Of a stretch of DNA of 64,000 nucleotides, positions 8,102 through 16,582 are shown in pieces (positions within the stretch are counted from its first letter, which is position 1; each line of letters begins with the position of its first letter). This stretch comes from Yoonia maritima (GTDB lineage: Bacteria > Pseudomonadota > Alphaproteobacteria > Rhodobacterales > Rhodobacteraceae), in NCBI RefSeq assembly GCF_003003285.1, contig NZ_PVTP01000006.1, positions 1 to 64,000 on the forward strand, given 5' to 3'. The notes under the pieces were generated by a model, which was not told where the DNA came from, made no database searches, and saw nothing but the letters and a program-made list of their open reading frames with translations. Made by a program: the position numbers and the translations under genes.

Positions 8102-9319
8102 TCAGTGCACATTCGTGTGCAAACCACCAATCAACAGTGTTTGTCGCAATCGAAAAGCAAATTTTTCAGGTATATTTGGATCAAACGACCGACCAAAGAG
8201 ATGACTATCCAGTTCGGACAGTAACTCTGAGCGCTCTATTGAGTATCCGTATAGTTGATCAATCGCATGGGCAGACGCTCTAACCCCCGCCATATCATGA
8301 CGCCATATCGCCCAGCGAAGTTGGCATTGAAGCCGCCAACTGCGTAGCCTTTGGCGAAGGTAATAGCGTGAAAGCGTCTCACCTCGCGTTACAGCCAACA
8401 CCCCGGAAAGAAATGCAATAATACCGCAGATACGCAAGACAAGCGGATGAATCCGGCTCGTTTCAACGGGTGTACGCTGATCCGAAACCGGTGCGCCGAC
8501 AACATCACCAAAGGCGACTCGTTGTGGAGCAATCGACACCTCGCGCATTTCGCGTGCGACCGTATCGAAATAGCTAAACGTGATCGGTTCAAGGATCGCA
8601 GAATGACCATTCGTCGGGGTGACTGTCCAACGCCAAAACGCAATCGCTTCTGGTCCTCGCGAGGTTAAATCAACCAGTCGCTTTTCGGGATGCGCAAAGA
8701 TGAGGGCGGAAGGCGATGTCAATTCCGGCATCGGCGGAATCATATCGGGGCTCGCGCCCAGCGCGGATATGCGGATCACGCGTAGCACACCTTCGCCTTT
8801 GGATAGTTGATCAGGTGCATTTGACCAGTCGTCGGAGACACGCAAACCCCGAACCGGAAACCACCAATCATCGCTCTGAGGTTCTGGCGTTACATTAATA
8901 GTGACCGGCTCTGACGTGATCGTATGTTCGAACCATTTGTTGTTTTCATCTAACAACGTCAGATGGTGCTTGAACGGCCCGATTTCCAATGTCCCCGTTT
9001 TATCAGGAAAAACGGCCATCCGTCGTCGCATGTTCTTGACCGGGCGACCATCCAGCAGACTTTCGAACCAATGGTCCTGCCCCAATTGCATCCAGTTAAA
9101 ACCATCGAAATCCGGCTGTTCCAAACTTTCTAGAGTGATGTGGCGTTTGTAGATGCCGTGGATAGTTATCAGCACCATTTCTTGGCGCATCAACGGATCG
9201 GGTAACGGTTCGACCGTCACTGAAAGCGTAAGATCGTCAGGGTCAACCGTCGAGGTTTGCGCCCAAACGGGCACCACCCACCATGCCGCCAGCAAGATCG
9301 CATAGAATGCTCTTACCAT
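8102..9319 (-). CDS. BatD/MxaA-like exported membrane-anchored protein
   Basis: 405 residues. A signal peptide (to about residue 20), a large beta-rich periplasmic part (about 21-290), one membrane helix (about 293-313, LRICGIIAFLSGVLAV) and a helical cytoplasmic tail of about 90 residues. This layout matches BatD-type proteins of Bat operons and periplasmic Mxa accessory proteins. It is the last gene of the MoxR operon, overlapping the TPR gene by 7 bases. It probably helps assemble or activate the periplasmic PQQ dehydrogenase, although Bat-like operons also serve other targets. Confidence 0.72.
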   Translation of the reverse strand: MVRAFYAILLAAWWVVPVWAQTSTVDPDDLTLSVTVEPLPDPLMRQEMVLITIHGIYKRHITLESLEQPDFDGFNWMQLGQDHWFESLLDGRPVKNMRRRMAVFPDKTGTLEIGPFKHHLTLLDENNKWFEHTITSEPVTINVTPEPQSDDWWFPVRGLRVSDDWSNAPDQLSKGEGVLRVIRISALGASPDMIPPMPELTSPSALIFAHPEKRLVDLTSRGPEAIAFWRWTVTPTNGHSAILEPITFSYFDTVAREMREVSIAPQRVAFGDVVGAPVSDQRTPVETSRIHPLVLRICGIIAFLSGVLAVTRGETLSRYYLRQRLRSWRLQCQLRWAIWRHDMAGVRASAHAIDQLYGYSIERSELLSELDSHLFGRSFDPNIPEKFAFRLRQTLLIGGLHTNVH

Positions 9320-9996
9320 TCGGTGTCCTCCTGCTCTTGGCCAGTTCCTGCATCGCGACGCGCCTTATGTTCGTGGTAAATACGTTCTGCTAAAAACGCG
9401 CCAGGCACGTCCTCTAGCGTCGCAAGCCAGCGGGCGTTTGCCGTGATGGATTGCGCATCAAAGACCTGCCGCACCCGCTGTTCACCACGGCTTACAATCT
9501 CAGCAAGGGCTGGCGTCGCGGATGTATTAGTAACCTCATCCCCCGTTCCAGAGGCGCGCGCATCACCCCGCGCAATTGGCGCGTCTGTGGTTGAACCTTC
9601 GCGATCCTCGGTCAAGAAAACCCCATCCACGTCAAGCGTCGTGGATGCGTAGAACGCCCGCAGCAGATCAAAATTCTGCTGCGCTTGCGGGTCTTGCCGG
9701 ATAGCAACCGCCAGATCATAGGCTTCCAGCGCCGCCGCATATTCGCCTAGCTGTGCATGAGCATTGCCAAGGTTATAAAACGCATCTGCGCCTGCTTGTT
9801 CCATGGCATCTGCCGCCCCTTGGAAATCATCTGCGCGGTAGAGCGCAACCCCCACCCAGCCCGGATCTGCAAACAAGCTCGCGGCAGTGCGTGGCATCCC
9901 GAGCGACAATGCGACCCGCCCAAATGGCGCCGCCCCGCCCAACAATGCCGCAAGAACCAAACATGTTACAGCAAACAGAGGCAGCATCCGTTTCAT
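9313..9996 (-). CDS. TPR-containing exported protein, MxaK/BatE-like
   Basis: 227 residues: a signal/anchor segment (about 1-25) and a tetratricopeptide-like region in about 45-115 (VGVALYRADDFQGAADAMEQ, FYNLGNAHAQLGEYAAALEA). TPR proteins of this size occur with the VWA proteins in mxa (MxaK) and Bat operons. It follows the VWA gene with a TAATG-type junction (start at 9996) and overlaps the BatD-like gene. Role: scaffold for the MoxR/VWA complex at the inner membrane (inferred). Confidence 0.75.
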   Translation of the reverse strand: MKRMLPLFAVTCLVLAALLGGAAPFGRVALSLGMPRTAASLFADPGWVGVALYRADDFQGAADAMEQAGADAFYNLGNAHAQLGEYAAALEAYDLAVAIRQDPQAQQNFDLLRAFYASTTLDVDGVFLTEDREGSTTDAPIARGDARASGTGDEVTNTSATPALAEIVSRGEQRVRQVFDAQSITANARWLATLEDVPGAFLAERIYHEHKARRDAGTGQEQEDTEW

Positions 9997-10922
9997 CAGG
10001 CGCGGCTCCTTCGGAACAACAAAAGCGCAGGAAGCAGCGCAAGGAACAGAATATACCGCCCGATGTCCGCACGCAAAACAAGCTGTAGGTCCTGCAATTC
10101 AGTGCGCGACGCCGCTGCATCGCCAAAATCGGCCATGAACCGAATGAGATCGGGTGTTTCATAGATTTGGCCACCACCGACGCTTACCAAGCTTTCAAAG
10201 GTTGCCGGGCTTATCGGCGGGTTGCCGGATACGGTTGTTTTGGCCAGCACCACAGACAGCCGTGCGCCCAACTCTGTTATCCGCATAGCGGCGGCAATCG
10301 CGTCGTCGCCAAGCCCTTCCCCATCCGTCATCAAAACGACATCACCCGACAGTACCAACGCATTCTGCAGCACGTCAGCAGCGCGTTCCAATGCAAGGTG
10401 TGGCCTGTTGCCCCGATCGGGAATGAAATCTTCGTCAATCAGCGAGATGCTTTGCGCCAACTGCCTGTGGTCGGTGGTCAACGGCGACGCCAGATAGCTA
10501 TCCCCACCATAGACAATCAACGCAGCGGGTTTACTGCCCAAGGCGCTAAGACCCGCATGCGCCATATTTACGACCGATGGCCAGCTTTCATCGCGCACCA
10601 TTGATCCCGACACATCGATAACAAACACAACCCCATCCAAATTACGGAAGGTCTGCGCGCCGCGTTTTTCAATGGATGGCCCTGTCAGCGCCACCGCAAC
10701 ACACATCGCAATGACAAATGGGACAGCGGCAAAAAACCGACTGCCTGCGGGTTCGATCCGCCCCATAGCTGTCATTGCGGCCAGTAGATGCGGCTGGATG
10801 CTGGCCTGCCAATCACCCGGCTGACCGGATCGGCGCAAACGCCAAATCATAAGCGTTACGAGCACGGGAATTGCGGCGAACCAAAAGGGACGCAGAAAGG
10901 TGATATCGGCGATAGAACTCAT
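9996..10922 (-). CDS. VWA-domain membrane protein, MxaL-like
   Basis: 308 residues. One N-terminal membrane helix (FLRPFWFAAIPVLVTLMIW), a second near 60-80 (FFAAVPFVIAMCVAVALTG), then a von Willebrand A domain with a complete MIDAS pattern: DVSGSM, a conserved Thr, and MTDGEGLGDD; a C-terminal helix (ILFLALLPALLLFRR) ends the protein. The start at 10922 makes an ATGA overlap with the previous VWA gene and removes a 21-codon upstream extension without a signal. VWA proteins with MoxR AAA+ ATPases act as metal- or cofactor-insertion chaperones; in methylotrophs MxaC and MxaL are needed for active methanol dehydrogenase. Confidence 0.82.
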   Translation of the reverse strand: MSSIADITFLRPFWFAAIPVLVTLMIWRLRRSGQPGDWQASIQPHLLAAMTAMGRIEPAGSRFFAAVPFVIAMCVAVALTGPSIEKRGAQTFRNLDGVVFVIDVSGSMVRDESWPSVVNMAHAGLSALGSKPAALIVYGGDSYLASPLTTDHRQLAQSISLIDEDFIPDRGNRPHLALERAADVLQNALVLSGDVVLMTDGEGLGDDAIAAAMRITELGARLSVVLAKTTVSGNPPISPATFESLVSVGGGQIYETPDLIRFMADFGDAAASRTELQDLQLVLRADIGRYILFLALLPALLLFRRSRA

Positions 10923-11875
10923 TCTTTTGACCGCACCCCAAGTCCGATCCCCAAAAGGCCCGCCAATAGTGCTGGCCAAATCCAAAACGCGCGGTAGGTC
11001 TGCGCCGATAGACCCGCACGGGCTGTTGGTTCTAACGCATCTAATTCAGACGCCGCCGCCCGCAGATCATCTGTCGTACGGACCCGGAACATCTGACCGC
11101 CGCTGATCTTGGCAATGGCATCCAACGTCCGCACATCGACAACACCGCGCTGATCGGGTGCGTCCTCTAACGCAATCGGTCCCAGCGCAATCGTGTGGAT
11201 ACGCACCCCCATATCCGCCGCAAGCGCCGCAACATCGCGTGGCATCGCGGCACCCGCGTTATTGGCACCGTCCGACAAAAGAATGATGACTTTGGTGTCT
11301 GCGTCTGACGCCACTAACCGTTTTAGCGCAATCCCAATGCCATCACCGATATTGGTTGCCCGCCCAGAAATGCCGATCACCATGTCTTCGATTTTCTGGG
11401 CGACAGCATCAGTATCAAACGAAGGCGCTGCCGCAACATATGCGTCGGACCCAAACACGACCAACCCCACCCGGTCCCCTGCCCGTGCGCGCGCAAAGTC
11501 TGCGCCGACGGCTTTGACGACCTCAAGTCGCGTCGCAGTTTGCCCATCCAGCGCAAAGTCATCGCGCACCATCGACCCCGACAAATCCAACGCAAGGATC
11601 AGATCGCGCCCTGACATTGGTAAGGCTTGCTGTGGCGCAACGACACGCGGACCGGCCAAGGCGACGACCAACAGAAACCAAATGCAAATCGGCGTCAGCA
11701 TATCAATATGGCGGAGCGGGTTTTGACCACCTGCACCGCCACTAAGCATTCGACGCTCGATACCTTCGGGCACGACCAGCACGGCACCACTGGGTGTCTG
11801 CGGCGGTGCCAAAAAATACACAACGACCGGCAGCGGCAGCAGTACGAAAAACCATGGGTTTGCGAACTCAAGCAT
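10919..11875 (-). CDS. VWA-domain membrane protein, MxaC/BatA-like
   Basis: 318 residues. N-terminal helix (MLEFANPWFFVLLPLPVVVY), a second helix near 65-85, a VWA domain with MIDAS residues in LDLSGSM, a central Thr region (GRATNIGDGIG) and LLSDGANN, and a C-terminal helix (FWIWPALLAGLLGIGLG). The start overlaps the previous stop by 8 bases. Its partner VWA protein is encoded immediately downstream, as in mxaC/mxaL and batA/batB pairs. Probably a periplasm-facing partner of the MoxR ATPase in maturation of the PQQ enzyme. Confidence 0.85.
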   Translation of the reverse strand: MLEFANPWFFVLLPLPVVVYFLAPPQTPSGAVLVVPEGIERRMLSGGAGGQNPLRHIDMLTPICIWFLLVVALAGPRVVAPQQALPMSGRDLILALDLSGSMVRDDFALDGQTATRLEVVKAVGADFARARAGDRVGLVVFGSDAYVAAAPSFDTDAVAQKIEDMVIGISGRATNIGDGIGIALKRLVASDADTKVIILLSDGANNAGAAMPRDVAALAADMGVRIHTIALGPIALEDAPDQRGVVDVRTLDAIAKISGGQMFRVRTTDDLRAAASELDALEPTARAGLSAQTYRAFWIWPALLAGLLGIGLGVRSKE

Positions 11876-12239
11876 TCTGCGCCTCGCTCTTAAGAAGCAT
11901 GGCTTCAAGCTCGTCGATCGGTGGGATACCTGCGCGAGCATACAGTTCAGTAGGTAAGGCAGCAGGTGCGTGAATTTGGATCATGTGCAATAGCGCAACT
12001 GCACGGTCATCTTCAGGTAAGTCAGCTAGCGCCGCGATCTGGTCGGTCAAAGAACCAGCGTCCGTTGCAGGGCCTCGCAGGAAATACCCCAGTACCAATG
12101 ACGTCAAATATGCCAACAACAGCCCATAACCAACGGCGACCAATATCTCTGAAATCAGCCCGCCGGGCGCGGCCTCTGGCAATCGGATGTCGTGCAAACC
12201 CGACAACATCGCATCAACTGTGGTGATGCCCTCTGCCAT
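11868..12239 (-). CDS. Small single-helix membrane protein, DUF4381-like
   Basis: 123 residues. One strong membrane helix near 30-52 (EILVAVGYGLLLAYLTSLVLG) is preceded by the segment LHDIRLPEAAPGG, which resembles the start of DUF4381 proteins found in MoxR/VWA operons. The cytoplasmic tail is helical and acidic. The ATG lies directly after the stop of the DUF58 gene. The family call is tentative; the position between the DUF58 and VWA genes is where mxa operons have mxaA and Bat operons have the DUF4381 gene. Confidence 0.65.
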   Translation of the reverse strand: MAEGITTVDAMLSGLHDIRLPEAAPGGLISEILVAVGYGLLLAYLTSLVLGYFLRGPATDAGSLTDQIAALADLPEDDRAVALLHMIQIHAPAALPTELYARAGIPPIDELEAMLLKSEAQNA

Positions 12240-13115
12240 TCACGATACTCCTGCCTGCGTCATGGCTTGCCGCGTTGGCAGGCTGGTATCCAGGTGCATA
12301 ACCGCGCAACCCGGAATTTCTGGTAACGCATGATCGTGCGGCAGTGTTTGTCGCAGTTTGATTGAACGGCGGTATCCGTCTGGCGACCGAATTGGGTAAT
12401 GCCCCGGCGGCAGTGATTGTAGCCCGCTATCTTCGACCATCACAAATGACGGTGCGCGATGCTGGGCTAGCCGTTTCATGGTGCCTTCGAAATTGTCGCC
12501 TCGTTGATCAAAAGCGCTTGCGATGATGATTGACGCACCTTTGGGTACGATCCGATGTAGACCTTCGACGGCCATATCTAGCGGTGGATCAATAAACTGA
12601 TCGGGGCCAACGACAGAGGTCGCGAATTCATGGGCGCGCACCAGCCCGCCAATCACCGACAGCATCCCACGGGTACCCGTACGCGTCCGCACGATGGTGG
12701 GTTCACCTGTCGTGATTGCCAGCAGACCGACCCGCCCACCAACTGCAACGGCTTGCCAACCAATCCATGCAAGCGCCTCGGCTGCGGCAACCGAACGGAA
12801 CGCGCGACGCATGCCCCACAGCATCGATGGCCGGAAATCAGCCACCAAAAATGTCACCCTGTCGCGTTCTTCGTGAAAGGTCCGCACATGCAGATCGCCA
12901 GTCCGGGCGGTCGCACCTTTGTCGATGTACCGCATTTCATCGCCATGAATGTAGAGGCGGCTATCGGCGTTCACCTGACCTTGGCCACGTTTTTTGATTG
13001 GAAACCCACCGGGCAGGCCGCTTGTTGGTACGTCGCGGCGCATGTTTTCCGCGACGGCACCTTGCAAGGCAATTAACGCCTGTGCTGTCACCTGCGTGCC
13101 CGACACATCCGTCAT
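12240..13115 (-). CDS. DUF58 protein, MxaS-like
   Basis: 291 residues. The DUF58 hallmark is present around residues 58-100: GDEMRYIDKGATARTGDLHV, then FHEERDRVTFLVADFRPSM. DUF58 proteins carry a degenerate VWA-like fold and accompany MoxR ATPases; MxaS is the version in methanol dehydrogenase operons. There is no membrane helix. The start overlaps the moxR stop (ATGA), which implies coupled translation. Confidence 0.85.
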   Translation of the reverse strand: MTDVSGTQVTAQALIALQGAVAENMRRDVPTSGLPGGFPIKKRGQGQVNADSRLYIHGDEMRYIDKGATARTGDLHVRTFHEERDRVTFLVADFRPSMLWGMRRAFRSVAAAEALAWIGWQAVAVGGRVGLLAITTGEPTIVRTRTGTRGMLSVIGGLVRAHEFATSVVGPDQFIDPPLDMAVEGLHRIVPKGASIIIASAFDQRGDNFEGTMKRLAQHRAPSFVMVEDSGLQSLPPGHYPIRSPDGYRRSIKLRQTLPHDHALPEIPGCAVMHLDTSLPTRQAMTQAGVS

Positions 13116-14071
13116 AACGCTTGGGTTTGTTGCATGATGTCAGCGACGACGGCCCGGGGTGTCACACCTTCGGCGGCGGTCGCCCAGTTCAGAACCATCC
13201 GATGGGCAAGCGCATCGGGCAGTACCGCTTCGACATCTTCGGGGATCGCGTGATTACGTCCGTTTAAATACGCACGCGCACGCGCCGAAGCCGCCAGCGC
13301 GATTGATCCACGCGGAGAAACTGAATGTTCAATTTGTGTATCAAACGGAGCGACACGGGTCGCCACGACCAGCCTGACAATGTAATCCCGCAAGGCAGGC
13401 GACAGAAACACGTTGTCCACATCACGTCGGGCGACCTGCACTACATCTAGCCCCAATTCCGGCGGGGTTGCATCGCCCTTAACCCGTTCATTTTCGACCA
13501 AATCCAGAATGCGCCGCTCGGTCTCTAGATTGGGTTGAGTCAGAACGATGTGAAGCAAGAAACGATCTAGCTGCGCCTCTGGCAGCGGGAACGTGCCTTC
13601 GTGTTCGATGGAATTTTGCGTGGCGACAACAAAAAACGGTTCCGGCAAGGTGTGGGTTGTGCCGCCGCTGGTGACTTGGGTTTCGGCCATTGCCTCTAGC
13701 AGGGCAGACTGTGTTTTGGGCGGTGCGCGGTTGATTTCGTCGACCAGTACAAGGTTGTGAAATACGGGGCCCTGCGCGAACGCAAATTTACCCGTTTCGG
13801 GGTTAAACACATCAGTTCCAGTCAAATCCGCTGGCAACAAATCCGGCGTACATTGTACCCGTGCAAACGATCCACCAAGAGCGCGCGACAGCAGTTTCAC
13901 AGCACGGGTTTTCGCCAACCCCGGCGGCCCTTCAATCAGAAGATGCCCCCCTGTCAGAACGCCAATCAGCAGTCGTTCAATTAACTGATCGCTACCGATC
14001 AGCCCCGTTTCAAGCCATTCTTTAAGCGCCGAAATTTGTTCAAAACACTCACGTGACTTACCATCAAGCAC
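13112..14071 (-). CDS. moxR: MoxR-family AAA+ ATPase
   Basis: 319 residues from a GTG start. Walker A is GPPGLAKT, Walker B LVLVDEINRAPPKTQSALLE, followed by sensor-1 VVATQNS.EHEGTFPLPEAQLDRF, the MoxR signature. The GTG at 14071 follows a run of six G (complement of 14079-14084) at 7 bases, ideal spacing; possible upstream starts (GTG at 14119, TTG at 14122) lack one. In methylotrophs MoxR/MxaR with MxaS, MxaC, MxaK and MxaL are thought to insert calcium or otherwise activate PQQ dehydrogenase; that is the expected job here. The gene follows the pqq operon by about 75 bases on the same strand. Confidence 0.9.
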   Translation of the reverse strand: MLDGKSRECFEQISALKEWLETGLIGSDQLIERLLIGVLTGGHLLIEGPPGLAKTRAVKLLSRALGGSFARVQCTPDLLPADLTGTDVFNPETGKFAFAQGPVFHNLVLVDEINRAPPKTQSALLEAMAETQVTSGGTTHTLPEPFFVVATQNSIEHEGTFPLPEAQLDRFLLHIVLTQPNLETERRILDLVENERVKGDATPPELGLDVVQVARRDVDNVFLSPALRDYIVRLVVATRVAPFDTQIEHSVSPRGSIALAASARARAYLNGRNHAIPEDVEAVLPDALAHRMVLNWATAAEGVTPRAVVADIMQQTQAL

Positions 14072-14146
14072 GGCCAGTCCCCCCAGATTAATGGCCAAAC
14101 CCTGACCGGGAAAACGCACCAAATCTAGTTATACAAAGGTAGTAGA

Positions 14147-15148
14147 TTAGTCGGGCAACGCCAAACAGCTATTATCAAGCAGCATTTCATACGCTGGATT
14201 AGCGACCGTCTTTTCGGCAGCGTCTTTCAACACATCGAAATTTGTCTCGATAAACATGATCAGCTCTGCCGAATTAACAGTTTCTAGCCCTGACCCAGCA
14301 AGCGCGTGCAGCATAAAAACGTCAAACCCACACAAACCGTTCGGATTGCTCGAAAGCAACCCGGTCATGAACTGGTCAGATTGCCACGACACACGTCGCA
14401 AATTAACGGGATGTTCCTGCAGCTTCGATCTGAATGGGGCGTCGCGATCAAACTTAAGAATATCTGCCCCGAAACTGACCACCTGAAACAGTTCTTCGGT
14501 CAAAATCGATGTATAAAAATCCCGCTGCAACGGAGTTAGGTTCGCATGTGGTGCCTGCCGGACTAACAAATGCGCGATTGCGCCCTCATGACCAAAAAAG
14601 CCGTTTGCTTGCGCTGGGGAATAGACGGGTTCGCGCCACTGTGGCGGAAACCGAATATCGAAATCCCGATCCATCTGTCGCAAATCAGCATTAAACAAAG
14701 CAGACGGCGGACGCCCAGAATACAGCCTGACATAGACGCGGGGGCGCGTTGGGCAGCTTGAAATACTGCGGTTCGCATAAGTGACCGACAACCGACGGCC
14801 GTAGATATCACCTAGCAGGCCTACAAAGCTCGAAATGACACGTTCTGATAGCCGGTTTGCCGGTTCGCCAATGACGCAGATTTCACCCATGGCGACTTCG
14901 CTGCTGTTGAACTGGACAGGAGGAAAATCTGGGTCGCGGCGATGGCGGGACGAATGAAGGTCAAAGACCCAGCCTTGCTTTGCAAGCGCTAGAAATTCAC
15001 CCCGCGTAGGGTGCGTATTATCCGCGCGCGCACCAAAGGGAACGGCTGCCAGAAGTGCCATTAAAAGGCATTTGATCAGTCTTTCACGAATACGCACTAT
15101 GCTCATTACCCAAACGCTGGTCGGCAAGACCATAGCATATTGGATCAT
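14147..15148 (-). CDS. DUF2927-like exported protein in the pqq operon
   Basis: 333 residues. An N-terminal hydrophobic segment (ERLIKCLLMALLAAVPFGARA, about 22-42) acts as signal or anchor after a long positively charged lead. The rest is a soluble domain with GFFGHEGAIAHLLVRQAP, TEELFQVVSFGADIL and SNPNGLCGFDVFMLHALAGS; the LTEELFQ/GFD pattern resembles DUF2927 proteins, in which a glutamate-rich segment suggests a gluzincin-like fold, though no HExxH is visible. The start at 15148 is chosen because GAGGGCGG lies 6 bases before it, in the 16-base gap after pqqE, so it is coupled to pqqE. Since pqqF (the protease that trims PqqA) is absent here, a role in PQQ maturation is an open possibility. 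Confidence 0.75.
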   Translation of the reverse strand: MIQYAMVLPTSVWVMSIVRIRERLIKCLLMALLAAVPFGARADNTHPTRGEFLALAKQGWVFDLHSSRHRRDPDFPPVQFNSSEVAMGEICVIGEPANRLSERVISSFVGLLGDIYGRRLSVTYANRSISSCPTRPRVYVRLYSGRPPSALFNADLRQMDRDFDIRFPPQWREPVYSPAQANGFFGHEGAIAHLLVRQAPHANLTPLQRDFYTSILTEELFQVVSFGADILKFDRDAPFRSKLQEHPVNLRRVSWQSDQFMTGLLSSNPNGLCGFDVFMLHALAGSGLETVNSAELIMFIETNFDVLKDAAEKTVANPAYEMLLDNSCLALPD

Positions 15149-15164
15149 ATATTGCCGCCCTCAA

Positions 15165-16298
15165 TTACGCTGGCGGCTGCTGACGATAGGTCAATTCGGC
15201 GTTATCATGATGCGAGAACGCGACGGCGCGCTTTTGAAGTTCTGCATGTAGTGGTGATTTCACGCAAACTGGGTCGGTCGCATTTGGATCACCGGCCAAT
15301 GCCATTGCCTGACAACGACATCCGCCAAAATCCAGCTTCTTGCGGTCGCAAGAACGGCAGGGTTCTTGCATCCAATCATCACCGCGATAGGCGTTGAATG
15401 CTGACCCACGATACCAAATTTCAGATAGGCTTTTGTTGCGTACATTATCAAACTTCAACGACTTGATGGTTTGGGCTGCGTGACACGGAAGCACCTCTCC
15501 GTCGGGGGCGACGTTTAGGCCCGTTGTACCCCAGCCACCCATGCAACGCTTGGGGTAATCAGCGTGATAATCAGCAGGAACGTAATCTAGCACCAGTTGG
15601 CCTTTTAACCGATCACGGGCCTCGGCCACGACGCGGCTGGCTTCCTGTGCCTGTTCCTTTGTCGGCATCAACGCATCACGGTTCGACATCGCCCAACCGT
15701 GGAACTGGACAATGGCGACCTCAATACGCCTTGCATTCATTTCCAAAGCCATCTCAATCGCGCGTGGAAGCTGGTGAAGGTTTTGGCGGTGGACGACAGC
15801 GTTCAACGTCAGTGGAAAACCGATATCCTTGATCCATGCGGCAACCTGCATCTTGCGTTGAAAGCCACCTTTATAGCCGCCAATGCGGTCCGCCATGTCA
15901 GCATCAGTGCCCTGCAACGAAAGCTGAATATGATCGAGGCCAGCCATATCCAATTCCTGCAAGCGCCGTTCCGTCAGCCCAATCCCAGACGTAATCAGGT
16001 TCGTATAAAGCCCCGCATCACGCGCGGCCTTTACAAGATCAACCAGATCACGACGAGCTGCGGGTTCACCCCCTGAAAGATGAAGCTGAAGCACGCCCAG
16101 TTCTGCGGCCTGCTGAAACACGCGAACCCAGTCAGATGTATCAAGCTCAAGTGACTTTTGCGCCAATTCGACAGGGTTAGAACAATACGGACATGATAGC
16201 GGACAGCGATGGGTCAGTTCAGCCAGCATGGCTATTGGCGCAGGAATACCGTTCGCCTTGCCCTCTGCACGCCAGTCTCGGACCTCTGAACCGTCCAT
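15165..16298 (-). CDS. pqqE: PqqA peptide cyclase (radical SAM)
   Basis: 377 residues, the usual length. Radical SAM cluster motif C32xxxC36xxC39 in THRCPLSCPYCSNP, and the auxiliary-cluster SPASM region near the C-terminus (RCMGGWGTTGLNV, LPCHAAQ, CRSCDRKKLDFGGCRCQA). PqqE makes the carbon-carbon link between Glu and Tyr of PqqA with PqqD as peptide chaperone, the first step of PQQ synthesis in the cytoplasm. Its ATG overlaps the pqqD stop by one base (TAATG). Confidence 0.97.
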   Translation of the reverse strand: MDGSEVRDWRAEGKANGIPAPIAMLAELTHRCPLSCPYCSNPVELAQKSLELDTSDWVRVFQQAAELGVLQLHLSGGEPAARRDLVDLVKAARDAGLYTNLITSGIGLTERRLQELDMAGLDHIQLSLQGTDADMADRIGGYKGGFQRKMQVAAWIKDIGFPLTLNAVVHRQNLHQLPRAIEMALEMNARRIEVAIVQFHGWAMSNRDALMPTKEQAQEASRVVAEARDRLKGQLVLDYVPADYHADYPKRCMGGWGTTGLNVAPDGEVLPCHAAQTIKSLKFDNVRNKSLSEIWYRGSAFNAYRGDDWMQEPCRSCDRKKLDFGGCRCQAMALAGDPNATDPVCVKSPLHAELQKRAVAFSHHDNAELTYRQQPPA

Positions 16299-16582
16299 TA
16301 TGCGACCTCCAAAATGCGGCGATTCATCAGACCGCGCAGAAATTCACCCGCATCCGCCGCGACCTGTTCATGCGGGGCGCCATATTTATCAGCCAGAGCG
16401 GTCGTAATCGTACCAAAGCTACGCGCACCATCAATTTCCGTCATGATCGCATGACCAATCGGATCCAGCGCGACCGCCCGTTCTGGCGCAAGCAAGACCC
16501 ATTTTTCGCGGACATGATCCCAATGCAACCGCACGCCACGCGGGATTACGGGAATTACATCAGGGGACAGCCCATCGGTCAT
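16298..16582 (-). CDS. pqqD: PQQ biosynthesis peptide chaperone
   Basis: 94 residues, start at 16582 (ATGA overlap with pqqC). Typical PqqD text: IPRGVRLHWDHVREKWVLLA and AVALDPIGHAIMTEIDG. PqqD binds PqqA and presents it to PqqE. An upstream extension of 15 codons is in frame but lies within pqqC and is not needed. Confidence 0.95.
   Translation of the reverse strand: MTDGLSPDVIPVIPRGVRLHWDHVREKWVLLAPERAVALDPIGHAIMTEIDGARSFGTITTALADKYGAPHEQVAADAGEFLRGLMNRRILEVA

Noticed and set aside
9757-10604. Long rightward open frames opposite the TPR and VWA genes
   Set aside because: These are mirror frames of well-supported minus-strand genes with domain hallmarks; high GC codon bias produces such shadows.
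12630-13076. Rightward open frame of 148 codons opposite the DUF58 gene
   Set aside because: Antisense to a clear DUF58/MxaS-like gene, with no start signal and a low-complexity His/Pro/Thr-rich translation.
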